NCBI GenBank assembly: GCA_017448355.1
Contig: JAFSLQ010000060.1
Coordinates: 1 to 64,000 of the forward strand
DNA from: Clostridia bacterium
GTDB taxonomy: Bacteria; Bacillota; Clostridia; Christensenellales; Borkfalkiaceae
DNA length: 64,000 bases
Reading direction: 5' to 3'
Shown here: piece by piece, positions 1 through 9,297 of the stretch
Position numbering within the stretch: position 1 is the first letter of the stretch
How the letters are laid out: each line of letters opens with the position of its first letter
Program-made: the position numbers and the translations under genes
The notes under the pieces: generated by a model
The model's database searches: none
What the model was told of the DNA's origin: nothing
What the model saw: the letters and a program-made list of their open reading frames with translations, nothing else

Positions 1-61
1 GGGTGTGGGGAGAAACTCCTCCGCTACGCTACGGAGCGCAAAGCGCGCAACCCCCCACGCC
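1..61. repeat. GC-rich structured intergenic repeat, possibly cut by the window edge
   Basis: About 60 bases fold into a three-way structure. An outer arm of about nine pairs joins GGTGTGGGG to CCCCACGCC. Inside it are two small hairpins: CTCCG/CGGAG around an 8-base loop, and GCGC/GCGC around AAA. It is far more GC-rich than the surrounding spacer and lies just downstream of ftsY. This is the look of a dispersed REP-like or MITE-like element, but no second copy exists in this window, so repetition is inferred from structure only. Confidence 0.45.
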
Positions 62-137
62 TTTTTGCTTTCTTTTAGGCATTGAAAAAGTAGGGCGTTT
101 TTATTCGGAAAACAGTTCTTCCCCCTTAAATAACTAC

Positions 138-1034
138 TTAAAAAAGAGCATCTATAAATTCTTTCGCGTTAAAATCTTCTATATCGTCTAACTTTTCGCC
201 CGTACCGACAAAGCAAACCGGCACTTCTAATTCGTAAGAAAGCGAAATTATAAATCCGCCCTTTGCCGTACCGTCAATCTTCGTTAAAACTATGCCGTCA
301 ATTCCGACCGCCTGATTAAAGGCGTCCACCTGACTGTATGCGTTTTGCCCCGTAGTTGCGTCAAGCACGATAAGTTTTACGATTTTCGCTTGTCCGTACT
401 CGCGACGAAGAACCCTATCCATCTTTTTAAGTTCTTCCATTAAATTTGCCTTAACGTGAAGTCTCCCCGCAGTATCTATAATGAGAACGTCGGTATTTCT
501 GGCTTTTGCGCTCGACACCGCGTCGAACACAACGGCGGACGCGTCCGCACCTTCGTCGCTCTTGATAATTCTTACCTTTGCTCTATCCGCCCATACCGAA
601 AGTTGGTCGGTCGCGGCGGCACGGAAGGTGTCCGCGGCGGCGATAGTTACGGATTTTCCGTCTTTTACGAATTTGTTGGCGAGTTTTCCTATCGTCGTGG
701 TTTTACCGACGCCGTTTACCCCAACTATCATTATCGCAACGGGCGGAGTAAAGTCTATCGGTTCGGCATAATCAAGCGTTTCAAAAAGTTCGTTTTTCAA
801 TAGTTCTATAACGTAGTCTTTATCTTTGCACTTTTCTTTTATCGCGGTATCGCGGATTTCGTCCACTATTTCCATAGCGGTCTTTACCGAAACGTCCGAA
901 GATATCAGAATTTCTTCGAGTTCATCGTAAAACTCTTCGCCTATCTTGTCTTTGGCAAAAAGCCCGTTCAATTTTTTTGCAAAGCCGTCTTTCGTTTTTG
1001 AAAGCGCGGCTTTTAATTTGCCGAATAGTCCCAT
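138..1034 (-). CDS. ftsY: Signal recognition particle receptor FtsY
   Basis: FtsY is the SRP-receptor GTPase that docks ribosome-nascent chain-SRP complexes at the membrane and hands them to SecYEG. The 298-residue protein has a short helical N domain (about 1-95) and an NG-type GTPase domain. Visible motifs are the P-loop GVNGVGKTTT near 105, DTFRAAA near 135, DTAGR near 187 and TKID near 251. The long acidic A domain found in enterobacterial FtsY is absent, as is usual in Bacillota. It begins with ATG 25 bases after the smc stop and is the last gene of the asnS-plsX-rnc-smc-ftsY unit. The partner Ffh is not in the window; no clear terminator follows. Confidence 0.97.
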   Translation of the reverse strand: MGLFGKLKAALSKTKDGFAKKLNGLFAKDKIGEEFYDELEEILISSDVSVKTAMEIVDEIRDTAIKEKCKDKDYVIELLKNELFETLDYAEPIDFTPPVAIMIVGVNGVGKTTTIGKLANKFVKDGKSVTIAAADTFRAAATDQLSVWADRAKVRIIKSDEGADASAVVFDAVSSAKARNTDVLIIDTAGRLHVKANLMEELKKMDRVLRREYGQAKIVKLIVLDATTGQNAYSQVDAFNQAVGIDGIVLTKIDGTAKGGFIISLSYELEVPVCFVGTGEKLDDIEDFNAKEFIDALF

Positions 1035-1059
1035 ATAACACCTTGCAAATAATCTTTTA

Positions 1060-4000
1060 CTATAAACTTGCGCCGCTCTCTATCTTTTCAACGTCCGCCA
1101 GTTTAACGGACACGGTCTTCGACACGCCCTTTTCCTGCATGGTTACGCCGAACAACGCGTCGGCAAGTTCCATCGTCGGTTTTCTGTGCGTGATGACGAT
1201 AAACTGCGTTTCTTCCGAGAACTTTTTAAGATACCGTGCAAATCTATCGACGTTCGCTTCGTCAAGCGCCGCTTCGATTTCGTCAAGCACGCAGAAAGGC
1301 ATCGGGCGAAGTCTTAATATTGCGAAAAGTATCGCGATGGCGGTAAGCGCCTTTTCGCCGCCCGAGAGTAGCGACAGTTTTTGCAATTTTTTTCCCGGCG
1401 GCTCTGCAATAATTTCAACGCCCGCCTCTAACCTGTCGTTTACTTCGGTGTAATCCATTTCAAGCATAGCCCTGCCGCCGCCGAAAAGTTCTTTAAATAT
1501 CTTCTGGAAGTTTTCGTTAATCTTGTTGAACCCTTCGTCGAACTGCGTAAGCATTTCCGCTTTTATCTTGTCAATCGCTTCTTTAAGGTCGCTTTCGGCC
1601 TTAAGAAGGTCTTCTTTTTGTGCGGTCATCTCTTCGTAGCGTTCTTTCAGCATCTTGCAGTCTTCAATCGCGGTGGCGTTAATCGCGCCGAGTGAAGAAC
1701 GCTTTCTGCGAAGACGATTTATCTCCTTTTCGCCTTCCGTATAGTCGTAGCCTTCGGTCTTAAACGCAAGCGCGGAATCGTAGTCGAGTTGATAGTCTTC
1801 CGCTATGCTTTGACCCATATATTCAAGGTCGGAATCGATTTTCGCCAGCGCAATTTCTTCCGCGTGCTTTCTCTCGGAAAGTTCGGAAAGAATATTCGCA
1901 AGCGTTTCGCGCGCTTCGGCGTTCTTATTCATCTTGTCGCGAAGTCCGCTCTTATATTCTTCGATACTCTCTATTTCTTCGCGAAGTTTATTGACCTTTT
2001 CCTGTTCTTCCTTTGTAAGCGCGACTTTTTCTTCTTCTATCTTTAATTCTTCTATAATATCTTTCGCGCCTTTAATACTCTCGGTAAGAGAAGTAATAGA
2101 ACTTTCTGCGTCGTTAGTTGCCGCTTTTAACCTTTCCATTTCTTGCGAAAGTGCGGAAAGAAGTGCCTTTTTCTCGCTTATTTTTACCTGAATTTCCGTA
2201 CTTTTAAGGCTTATCTCGTCGCGTTCGCGGCGAAGTGCGTCGTATTCGGCTTGGTGCTTATTAGCGCTTTCTAGCGCCGCCGATTTTTCCTGTTCGGACT
2301 TTTCGCCGCCGCTTGACAGCGCGACATAATTTTTCTCTATCTCGTTAAGCCTTGCGGAGACGTCGCTTTCTAAGTCCGAAACGCTTTCTATTTCACGGTC
2401 AAGGTCTGAAAGAGTTTTTTCAAACGCAGACTGCTTTTCGCGTTCTACCATAAGTTCCTGACGCGCACCGTTATATGCGTCGTTTAATATTTCAAGTTCG
2501 GAAAAATGCTTGTCGCGCGCCGCTTCTATCTTGGATTTTTCCGCCTTCAAGCCGTCCATTTTTTCGCGACTTGATTTTAGTTGTTCGGCGTTCTCTTCAA
2601 GTTTTCTGTCGGATGAAAGTACGCCTTGTGCATCTACTCTCCTTGACCCGCCCGTCATCGCGCCCTGCGTGGATAAAACGTCGCCGTCAAGAGTAACGAT
2701 TTTAAATGCAAAACGATATTTGTTCGCTATCGCGGTGGCGTTTGCAAGCGTGTCCGTTATAAGCGTGTTGCCGAGAAGATTAGAAATGACGCTCGTAAAC
2801 TCTTTATCGTAAGACACTATTTCGTCCGCAATGCCGAGTGCGCCCTTTTCTCTTATCGCCAAAGCGATTTCGGGGTTTTTCGTTCTTGCCTTAACCGACG
2901 AAACGGGCAAAAAGGTTATTCTGCCGAGTTTATTAACCTTTAAGTATTCTATTAAATATTTAGCGTCTTCGGTGTTTGCCGTAACGACGTTTTGCGCACC
3001 CATACCGAGTGCGGTCTCTAACGCCACGTCGAACTTTTTATCGGATTTAATAAGTTCCGCAACGACGCCCTTTATTCGGCTTTTAACGGCGGGATTTTTC
3101 TTCGCTTCGCCCATTAAAAGTTTGACGGCGGGTGCGTACCCTTCGTATTTTTCCTTCATATCGCGATAAAAATTATCGCGGGTAATTAGCGTGGATATAA
3201 GTGAATTAAGTTTATATATATCGTTATCCACGACCGACGCGTCTTCGTTGCCGCGGCGAACTTCGTCTTCCTTTTCGGCAATGCGGTTTTTATAGTCGAA
3301 CACCGAACGGTCGAGTTCGTCGATTTTTCTGTCCGCAGTCTCCTTTTCGGCAAACACTTTTTCGCGCTTGTCGTTAAGTTCCTTTGCCCTTTCGGATAAT
3401 TCGTTAAGTTTTTCCGCTAAATTCGTGCGCTCGATATACGCCGTACCTTTATTGAGTTTGATGTCGGAAAGCGACTCAATAGAACGGATTATTTTTTGCT
3501 GGTTAGCCTTTTCGAGTTCTTCGCCAAGCGCAAGTTTTTCCGATAAACTTAAAAGTTTTTTGCTTAAAGTTTCGGCAGAAGACGACAATTCTTTTAAGTC
3601 CTTATCCGCGTTTTTATATTCCGCGTCGGTTTTAATAAACGCTTCGCCGCACTCCGCGATTACCGCACGGCTGTCTTCTATCTGCTTTTCCGAACGCTCT
3701 ATTTGGCTATTAAGATAGGAAATTCTTTGCTCGAAAAGTTGTTTTGCGCCCGAAGATTTTTCTAAGCCAACTCGTCTGTCCGCGAGTTCGTCGTTTAAAT
3801 TCCTGAGTTTAATATCCGCGCCGTCGATTGCGGAAAGTATTTTTTCGTTTTCCGACTGCGCCGCGTCAAGTTCGCGCTTTTTTAAATCGGTTTCTTCGTT
3901 TATACCGTTAATCCTGTCGTTGATTTTGCCCTTCGCGGTGGCAACGCCGTCAACCTTTGCTATATAGGTATTAAGTTCGTGAAATTTCAGTTGTTCGGAC

Positions 4001-4653
4001 AGTTCGTTGAACTCTTTCGCCTTTTCCGCCTGTTTTTCCAAGGGCTCTAAACGGTTTTCGATTTCGGAAAGGATATCGGCATACCTTATTATGTTTTCGC
4101 GCGTGCGCTCTAACTTTCTTTCGGACTCAACCTTTCTGGACTTAAATTTTGCTATTCCCGTCGCTTCTTCGAAAATAGTTCTCCTGTCTTCGGGCTTTGC
4201 GGACATAATCTCTTCGACTTTGCCCTGACCTATGATGGTATAACCCTCTTTACCTATGCCGCACTCGCGCAACAGGTCGACTATATCTTTAAGCCTTGAC
4301 GGCTGTTTATTGATAAAATATTCGCTTTCACCGCTCCTGTAAAGTTTACGGGTAATGATTACTTCGTTATAATCGAGATTGAAAATCCGTTTGGTGTTGT
4401 CGAAAAACAACGACACTTCGCAATACGAAAGAGATTTGCGGTTTTGCGTGCCTGCAAAGATGACATCCTGCATACTCGAACCGCGAAGGGATTTCGCCGA
4501 CTGCTCGCCGAGAACCCAGCGGATTGCGTCCGCAACGTTGGATTTGCCGCACCCGTTCGGTCCGACAATCCCCGTTATTCCGTTCCCGAACTTTATTTCC
4601 GCTTTATCCGCGAAAGATTTAAAGCCGTAAAGTTCAACCTTTTCGAAATTCAT
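1060..4653 (-). CDS. smc: Chromosome segregation protein SMC
   Basis: SMC is the ATPase core of the bacterial condensin-like complex with ScpA/ScpB, which organises and segregates the nucleoid. The 1197-residue length is typical. The N-terminal head carries Walker A GPNGCGKS at residues 31-38 and the QSAKSLRG segment. Long Glu/Lys-rich coiled coils flank a hinge around 505-680. The C-terminal head has the ABC signature LSGGEKALTAIA and Walker B CVLDEIEAALDE. It starts three bases after the rnc stop, so translation is probably coupled. scpA and scpB are not in the window. Many opposite-strand reading frames here are by-products of the coiled-coil codon pattern. Confidence 0.98.
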   Translation of the reverse strand: MNFEKVELYGFKSFADKAEIKFGNGITGIVGPNGCGKSNVADAIRWVLGEQSAKSLRGSSMQDVIFAGTQNRKSLSYCEVSLFFDNTKRIFNLDYNEVIITRKLYRSGESEYFINKQPSRLKDIVDLLRECGIGKEGYTIIGQGKVEEIMSAKPEDRRTIFEEATGIAKFKSRKVESERKLERTRENIIRYADILSEIENRLEPLEKQAEKAKEFNELSEQLKFHELNTYIAKVDGVATAKGKINDRINGINEETDLKKRELDAAQSENEKILSAIDGADIKLRNLNDELADRRVGLEKSSGAKQLFEQRISYLNSQIERSEKQIEDSRAVIAECGEAFIKTDAEYKNADKDLKELSSSAETLSKKLLSLSEKLALGEELEKANQQKIIRSIESLSDIKLNKGTAYIERTNLAEKLNELSERAKELNDKREKVFAEKETADRKIDELDRSVFDYKNRIAEKEDEVRRGNEDASVVDNDIYKLNSLISTLITRDNFYRDMKEKYEGYAPAVKLLMGEAKKNPAVKSRIKGVVAELIKSDKKFDVALETALGMGAQNVVTANTEDAKYLIEYLKVNKLGRITFLPVSSVKARTKNPEIALAIREKGALGIADEIVSYDKEFTSVISNLLGNTLITDTLANATAIANKYRFAFKIVTLDGDVLSTQGAMTGGSRRVDAQGVLSSDRKLEENAEQLKSSREKMDGLKAEKSKIEAARDKHFSELEILNDAYNGARQELMVEREKQSAFEKTLSDLDREIESVSDLESDVSARLNEIEKNYVALSSGGEKSEQEKSAALESANKHQAEYDALRRERDEISLKSTEIQVKISEKKALLSALSQEMERLKAATNDAESSITSLTESIKGAKDIIEELKIEEEKVALTKEEQEKVNKLREEIESIEEYKSGLRDKMNKNAEARETLANILSELSERKHAEEIALAKIDSDLEYMGQSIAEDYQLDYDSALAFKTEGYDYTEGEKEINRLRRKRSSLGAINATAIEDCKMLKERYEEMTAQKEDLLKAESDLKEAIDKIKAEMLTQFDEGFNKINENFQKIFKELFGGGRAMLEMDYTEVNDRLEAGVEIIAEPPGKKLQKLSLLSGGEKALTAIAILFAILRLRPMPFCVLDEIEAALDEANVDRFARYLKKFSEETQFIVITHRKPTMELADALFGVTMQEKGVSKTVSVKLADVEKIESGASL

Positions 4654-4656
4654 TTT

Positions 4657-5367
4657 CTACCTACCGTTTCTGTGTTTTCCGTCTTTTTTTAGTCTATCTA
4701 GGGCGACTTTTGCCGCGCTTGCTTCCGCTAAGCGCTTTGTACTGCCCTTGCCTTCCGCGAGTATCGCGCCGTTAAGCATAGCCGCAACGCGAAACTCAGG
4801 CTTATGGTCGGGGCCCGTTTTTGCAAGCGTTTCGTAAGAAATACTGCCGAGTTTTCTTTTCTGCACGTATTCCTGAAACTCGTTTTTACTTTCGCAATTA
4901 AGTTCGCGGCGGCTGGCGCGCTCTTTAAAGTCAAAGTCCTTGATTATAGTGTCTTTGACGAATTTTTTTGCGGCAATTATCCCCCCGTCTAAATAAATCC
5001 CCGCAACGAGTGCTTCGTACACGCTTGAAAACAGTTTTTCGTCTGTGCGAGCACTCGTTTTCTGACCGTTTCCGAGTAGCATAAAGGACGAAAGTCCCAA
5101 CTCGTTTACCGCGCAAAGAAGCGGTTCTTTACTGACAACGCCCGCGCGCTTAACGGTAAGTTTGCCTTCGTCGCCCGACGCGTTGTTGTAAAGGTACTCG
5201 GTAACGATAAATTCTATAATGGCGTCGCCGAAAAATTCCAAAAGTTCGTTATCTTCCGCGCCGTGTTCGTGCGCGTAAGAAGAGTGGGTAAAACACTTGC
5301 GAAGAAGCATTTTATCCTTGAAAGTATATCCGATTTTACTCTCAATACCGTCGATATCGAAAATCAT
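4657..5367 (-). CDS. rnc: Ribonuclease III
   Basis: RNase III cleaves double-stranded RNA in rRNA and mRNA maturation. The 236-residue protein has an N-terminal nuclease domain (about 1-150) with the signature ELLEFFGD at 41-48, giving the expected acidic residues Glu41, Glu44 and Asp48, and a C-terminal dsRNA-binding domain (about 160-230). In the second metal-binding motif the usual Asp-x-x-Glu reads Ser115-Val-Tyr-Glu118, so the residue equivalent to E. coli Asp114 is Ser while the essential Glu117 equivalent is kept. The ATG overlaps the plsX stop by four bases. Gene order plsX-rnc-smc-ftsY is common, but acpP and fab genes usually seen nearby are absent. Confidence 0.95.
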   Translation of the reverse strand: MIFDIDGIESKIGYTFKDKMLLRKCFTHSSYAHEHGAEDNELLEFFGDAIIEFIVTEYLYNNASGDEGKLTVKRAGVVSKEPLLCAVNELGLSSFMLLGNGQKTSARTDEKLFSSVYEALVAGIYLDGGIIAAKKFVKDTIIKDFDFKERASRRELNCESKNEFQEYVQKRKLGSISYETLAKTGPDHKPEFRVAAMLNGAILAEGKGSTKRLAEASAAKVALDRLKKDGKHRNGR

Positions 5368-6380
5368 TTTGCATCCGCAAGCCCGCTATTTACGAGCGAT
5401 TCGGTAATTTTATCCGCTAAATCGAATTCAGCGTAATCGACAGCCTGCAAAATGGCGTTTTTAAACGCAAGTCTTTTAGAAGAGCCGTGCGCCTTTATAA
5501 CGGGCTTATTCACGCCGATAAACAGCGCGCCGCCCTTTTTGTTATAGTCGAGTTTATCTTTCAGTCCTTTAAGCCGCTTTTTAAGGAAAAGTCCGCCTAT
5601 TTTGCCGAAACACGAGCCGTAAATAGCGTCTTTTAGCGCGGCAAGCACGGTTTTTACACCGCCTTCTAAACTTTTAAGCGCGATATTGCCCGAAAATCCG
5701 TCCGCGATAACTATATCGGCGTCGCCCGAAATAATGTCTCTCGCTTCCATATTGCCGATAAAGTTTATCTCTTTACACTCTTTTAAGAAAGGAAACACTT
5801 CGTGACAAAGAGCGTTCCCCTTTTCGTCTTCCGTGCCGTTAGATAAAAGCGCGACTTTGGGGTTTTCTATCCCCAAAGCCTTTGCGTACACCGTCGCCAT
5901 TACGGCAAACTGGCAAAGGTTTACGGGCTTACAGTCGGCGTTTGCACCCGAATCCATTAAAAGCACGTTCTTCCCCGAAAGCGTTGGAAGAATCGGACAA
6001 AGCGCGGGACGCGCCACGCCCTTTATTCTGCCGAGTTTAAGCGTCGCGCCGACAAGCACCGCGCCGGTAGAACCCGCCGACACGAACGCCATAGCGTCGT
6101 CGTTTTCTTTAAGTTCTTTAAATGCCTTGCAAATAGTGCTGTCGGGTTTTTTGCGAACGGCGACCGTCGGTTCTTCTTCGCAGGTTATGACCTGTTTTGC
6201 GTCTAAAATTTCTATTCTGTCCTGCGGATAGCCGTAGCGCGAAATATGCACGTCCAAAACGTCCTTATCGCCGACAAGCACCGCGGTAAAACCTTTTCTT
6301 TCCTTTACCGCCGCGACTGTTCCGGCAATTACTTCTTGCGGCGAATTATCCCCGCCGAACGCGTCAATAAGTATTTTCAT
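5364..6380 (-). CDS. plsX: Phosphate acyltransferase PlsX
   Basis: PlsX converts acyl-ACP and phosphate to acyl-phosphate, the acyl donor for PlsY in phospholipid synthesis; it is a peripheral membrane enzyme. The 338-residue protein matches the family in length. It shows the N-terminal DAFGGDNSP segment (usually DAMGGD), the central GSTGA motif, MDSGAN and the DGFSGN region. It is translationally coupled to rnc by a four-base overlap. In many relatives plsX is followed by fabD, fabG and acpP; none is present here, so acyl-carrier genes must lie elsewhere. Confidence 0.97.
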   Translation of the reverse strand: MKILIDAFGGDNSPQEVIAGTVAAVKERKGFTAVLVGDKDVLDVHISRYGYPQDRIEILDAKQVITCEEEPTVAVRKKPDSTICKAFKELKENDDAMAFVSAGSTGAVLVGATLKLGRIKGVARPALCPILPTLSGKNVLLMDSGANADCKPVNLCQFAVMATVYAKALGIENPKVALLSNGTEDEKGNALCHEVFPFLKECKEINFIGNMEARDIISGDADIVIADGFSGNIALKSLEGGVKTVLAALKDAIYGSCFGKIGGLFLKKRLKGLKDKLDYNKKGGALFIGVNKPVIKAHGSSKRLAFKNAILQAVDYAEFDLADKITESLVNSGLADAK

Positions 6381-6402
6381 TGTATTTCTCCCTTTTATTT
6401 AA

Positions 6403-7788
6403 TTATAAAGAACCGAAAGTTCTCGGGAACGGCAACACGTCGCGGATATTCGAAATGCCCGTAAGATACATAACCATACGTTCAAACCCAAGTCCAAATC
6501 CCGAGTGTACCGCGCCGCCGTATTTTCTTAAATCCAGATAGTAAGCGTAGTCTTCTTCTTGAAGATTGCACTCTTTCATACGAAGGCGCAAAACGTCTTC
6601 ACGCTCTTCCCTTTGACTGCCGCCGACAAGTTCGCCGATGCCCGGCACTAAAAGGTCGCTCGCCGCAACGGTCTTTTTGTCGTCGTTAAGGCGCATGTAA
6701 AACGCCTTTATTTCCTTTGGATAGTCGGTCAAAAACACAGGTCTTCCGTAAACTTCTTCGGTGATGTAGCGTTCGTGTTCGCTTTGAAGGTCCACCCCCC
6801 AGTAGACGGGCGCGTCAAATCTATCTTTAACCTTTTCAAGAATTTTAATCGCTTCGGTATAGGTAAGGCGTACAAACGCGCTGTTTTTGACGAGATTAAG
6901 TCTGTCAATAAGCCCCGTGTCCACGAATTTATTTAAGAACGCGAGTTCTTCGGGGCAGGTATCCATTACGTACGAAATGATAAATTTAACCATATCTTCG
7001 GCGCAGTCCATATCGTCCGATAAATCGGCGAACGCCATTTCGGGTTCTATCATCCAAAACTCCGCCGCGTGGCGCGTGGTGTTGGAGTGTTCGGCGCGGA
7101 AAGTCGGTCCGAAAGTATATACGTTGCCGTACGCCATCGCAAAGTTTTCAACGTCAAGTTGTCCCGACACGGTAAGCATAACCTGTTGACCGAAAAAGTC
7201 TTGCGAATAGTCGGTTTTCCCGTCCTTTTTAGGCACGTTGTCAAGGTTTAAGGTCGTTGCCTGAAACATTGCGCCCGCGCCTTCGCAGTCGCTACCCGTG
7301 ATTATCGGCGTATGTACGTATACAAAACCGCGTTCGTTAAAGAATTTATGGATAGCAAAAGCCGCCTGACTACGAATTTTAAATACCGCGTTAAAGGTGT
7401 TGGTGCGCGGTCTTAAATGCGGCATCGTGCGCAAAAATTCCAACGTGTGGCGTTTTTTCTGCATCGGGAAGTCGGGCGTCGAAGTGCCTAAAACTTCAAT
7501 GGTTTCGGCGTTTATTTCAAAAGGTTGGTTTCTTTCGGGCGTCAAAACGAGTATGCCCGAAACCTTAAAGCACGCACCAACGCTTTGGTGCGCGATTTCG
7601 TCATAGTTATTAAGTTTATCGCGTTCCATAACGATTTGACAGTTTTTAAAATACGAGCCGTCGTTTAACTCTATAAACCCGAAAGACTTGCTGTCTCTAA
7701 GAGTTCTTGCCCAGCCGCAGACGGTAACGGTTTTGCCCGAAAAATCTTCGGGCGAAGAAAAGATGGTTTTTAATTGAATTCTGTTCAT
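6403..7788 (-). CDS. asnS: Asparaginyl-tRNA synthetase
   Basis: Class IIb synthetase charging tRNA-Asn with asparagine. An N-terminal OB-fold anticodon-binding domain (about 1-110, [14 protein letters not shown]) precedes the class II catalytic core. Motif 2 is [11 protein letters not shown] and motif 3 is [15 protein letters not shown], followed by the family-typical FPRT. I chose the ATG at 7788, seven codons inside a longer frame that opens with TTG, because AAGG lies seven bases before it and the protein then starts [10 protein letters not shown]. It is the first gene of the asnS-plsX-rnc-smc-ftsY unit and has its own promoter. A dedicated AsnRS means Asn-tRNA need not depend on transamidation. 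Confidence 0.97.
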   Translation of the reverse strand: MNRIQLKTIFSSPEDFSGKTVTVCGWARTLRDSKSFGFIELNDGSYFKNCQIVMERDKLNNYDEIAHQSVGACFKVSGILVLTPERNQPFEINAETIEVLGTSTPDFPMQKKRHTLEFLRTMPHLRPRTNTFNAVFKIRSQAAFAIHKFFNERGFVYVHTPIITGSDCEGAGAMFQATTLNLDNVPKKDGKTDYSQDFFGQQVMLTVSGQLDVENFAMAYGNVYTFGPTFRAEHSNTTRHAAEFWMIEPEMAFADLSDDMDCAEDMVKFIISYVMDTCPEELAFLNKFVDTGLIDRLNLVKNSAFVRLTYTEAIKILEKVKDRFDAPVYWGVDLQSEHERYITEEVYGRPVFLTDYPKEIKAFYMRLNDDKKTVAASDLLVPGIGELVGGSQREEREDVLRLRMKECNLQEEDYAYYLDLRKYGGAVHSGFGLGFERMVMYLTGISNIRDVLPFPRTFGSL

Positions 7789-7839
7789 ATTGTTGCCTTT
7801 GCGCAAAAAATTAGCGCCTATTTAAAATTATACTTATAA

Positions 7840-7868
7840 AGTATAACATAATAAGCGGAATTTTTCAA
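7840..7868 (-). promoter_or_regulatory. Sigma-A-type promoter for asnS operon
   Basis: On the minus strand TTGAAA and TATACT are separated by 17 bases, about 50 bases before the asnS start. No competing gene lies between. Confidence 0.75.
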
Positions 7869-7892
7869 GGATTTTAGGCGATATTTCGGTAA

Positions 7893-7919
7893 TAAAAAAC
7901 GCCCCGCGGCTGCGGGGCG
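7893..7919 (-). terminator. Rho-independent terminator after the YghO-like gene
   Basis: An eight-pair GC-only stem (CGCCCCGC/GCGGGGCG) with a four-base loop is followed on the minus strand by six T. It begins eight bases after the stop of the YghO-like gene. Confidence 0.9.
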
Positions 7920-7927
7920 AAATTAAG

Positions 7928-9058
7928 TTAAACCTGTATCTCTTTTACGTAAGTCTGGCGGCGCTTTATAATCTCGCTGTCGGCAAACTTCCATTGATTT
8001 TGGATATTGTAATTATGTTCAAGCATTACGTTGGACTCGATGTCTTCGATGTCATCGTCGATGACGTTTTTCATTATACGGGAAATGATAATTGAATTGA
8101 TACCCGTGTTCTTGTACTCGCTTTTAACGCCGATTAACGCCATTTCGAGTTCTTTCGGTCTTTTAATGGATTTTAATACCCCTATAAAGCCCGTCGGGAA
8201 CAGCCTGCCGCGGCTTTTAATAAGTGCGTCCGCAATGGACGGCAGCACTATCCCGAACGCCGCCACTTTGCCGTTTTCGTCTATTAAAATACTCGAATAT
8301 CTGGGGTTAATTATCGTCGCAAACTGCTTTAAAACGTTCTTTTGCGCTTCGCCTTCTATCGGCACGTAGCCGTCAAGTTCGGAATACGCGTCGTTCATCG
8401 TCTCAAAAAACTCTTTGCCATACTTTTTAACCACTTTTTTGATGGGCATTTGGTCGAGAATTTCAACGACTTTCAGTTTCTTTTTAAGCCGCTCGCTTAT
8501 GGCAACTATACGCTCGTACGGGGTTTTCGGGATAGTAAACCGCTTTTCTATCCACTTGGACTCGTCGTTAAAGCCCATTTTACTCATATGTTCGGCAAAA
8601 TAAGGATAGTAGTAGTTGGTTGCGTAGGTACTGCGCTTGTCAAAGCCGTAGGTCAGCATACCTTCCCTGTCCGTATCGTTAAAGCCCCAAGGTCCGTGAA
8701 TAGTGTCCATACCGTAGCCTTTACCGAATTTTTCTACAGAACCTATAAGCGCGTTAAAAACTTCGTCGTCGTCTATACAGTCAAGGCGCGAAAAACGTAT
8801 GTATTTTTTGCCCGTCAGTTCGTTGTCCTTGCGGTTAATAAGCCCCGCAATACGCCCGACGAGTTTTCCGTCTTTATAACACAAAAACCCCTTGCACTCG
8901 TTGCCACGAAGATTAAAGTTCTTTTTAGGGTTAAAGGTATTAAGTTCGTCGCTACGTATCGACGGCACGTAGTACGGACAATCTTTATAGAGTTTTACGG
9001 GATATTTTGCGAATTTTTTTAAATCTTTTTTGGTTTTTACTTCTTTAATTTCTACCAT
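7928..9058 (-). CDS. YghO/BcerS-like GNAT-fold protein
   Basis: The 376-residue protein resembles the YghO/BcerS group, a GCN5-related acyltransferase-fold family found in diverse bacteria and often annotated only as N-acetyltransferase-like. Recognisable features are the N-terminal LYKDCPYYVPSIR segment, a central GRIAGLINR strand-helix, the HGPWGFNDTDREGMLTYGFD block and the C-terminal ALIGVKSEYKNTGINS stretch, which sits where GNAT proteins bind acyl-CoA. No membrane segment or signal peptide. It starts with ATG after AGGGA, has its own promoter and terminator, and so is monocistronic. The substrate is unknown; in other bacteria relatives occur near lipid genes, but nothing here supports that directly. 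Confidence 0.75.
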   Translation of the reverse strand: MVEIKEVKTKKDLKKFAKYPVKLYKDCPYYVPSIRSDELNTFNPKKNFNLRGNECKGFLCYKDGKLVGRIAGLINRKDNELTGKKYIRFSRLDCIDDDEVFNALIGSVEKFGKGYGMDTIHGPWGFNDTDREGMLTYGFDKRSTYATNYYYPYFAEHMSKMGFNDESKWIEKRFTIPKTPYERIVAISERLKKKLKVVEILDQMPIKKVVKKYGKEFFETMNDAYSELDGYVPIEGEAQKNVLKQFATIINPRYSSILIDENGKVAAFGIVLPSIADALIKSRGRLFPTGFIGVLKSIKRPKELEMALIGVKSEYKNTGINSIIISRIMKNVIDDDIEDIESNVMLEHNYNIQNQWKFADSEIIKRRQTYVKEIQV

Positions 9059-9090
9059 AGTTCCCTACCGAAAGGTTTTATCAATGAATA

Positions 9091-9119
9091 ATTATACTAC
9101 CTACCGCCAAAAAACGCAA
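9091..9119 (-). promoter_or_regulatory. Promoter for the YghO-like gene
   Basis: Minus-strand TTGCGT, 17-base spacer, then a perfect TATAAT, about 33 bases before the start codon. The -35 box is weak. Confidence 0.65.
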
Positions 9120-9137
9120 ATATTTTTTAAAACGTAA

Positions 9138-9177
9138 ATTTCCCGTCGCAAAATTATCAAATTTTGCAACGGGAAAT
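9138..9177. terminator. Stem-loop terminator after the YkvI-like gene / small ORF
   Basis: An inverted repeat (ATTTCCCGT and GCAAAAT arms, one mismatch) lies four bases after the stop of the 38-residue ORF. The minus-strand tail is T-rich (TTTACGTTTTAAA) rather than a pure T run. Confidence 0.6.
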
Positions 9178-9180
9178 CGA

Positions 9181-9297
9181 TTATTTTTGTAATTTTCTTA
9201 CCGCGGCGGGCGGGACTTCGTCTTTTAATGCCATTATATAGTTGCCGTATTCTTCTTCGGTAAGTTTTTTGATTTTATTCTTTTTCTTTCTTGACAT
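9181..9297 (-). CDS. Small basic 38-residue protein overlapping the YkvI-like gene
   Basis: An ATG preceded by GGAG at six-base spacing opens a 38-codon frame ending in TAA. The product begins MSRKKKNKIKKLTEEEY and continues through ALKDEVPPAAVRKLQK: a Lys-rich head, an acidic amphipathic centre and a short tail. It overlaps the last 64 bases of the YkvI-like gene in another frame and runs 53 bases beyond it, stopping just before a stem-loop. The good ribosome-binding site, the position and the protein-like composition favour a real gene. I do not recognise the family. Alternatively the frame could be chance in an A-rich tail. Confidence 0.55.
   Translation of the reverse strand: MSRKKKNKIKKLTEEEYGNYIMALKDEVPPAAVRKLQK

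Noticed and set aside
8342..9022. A 226-codon frame antisense to the YghO-like gene
   Set aside because: No start signals, biased composition, and the opposite strand has promoter, start and terminator.
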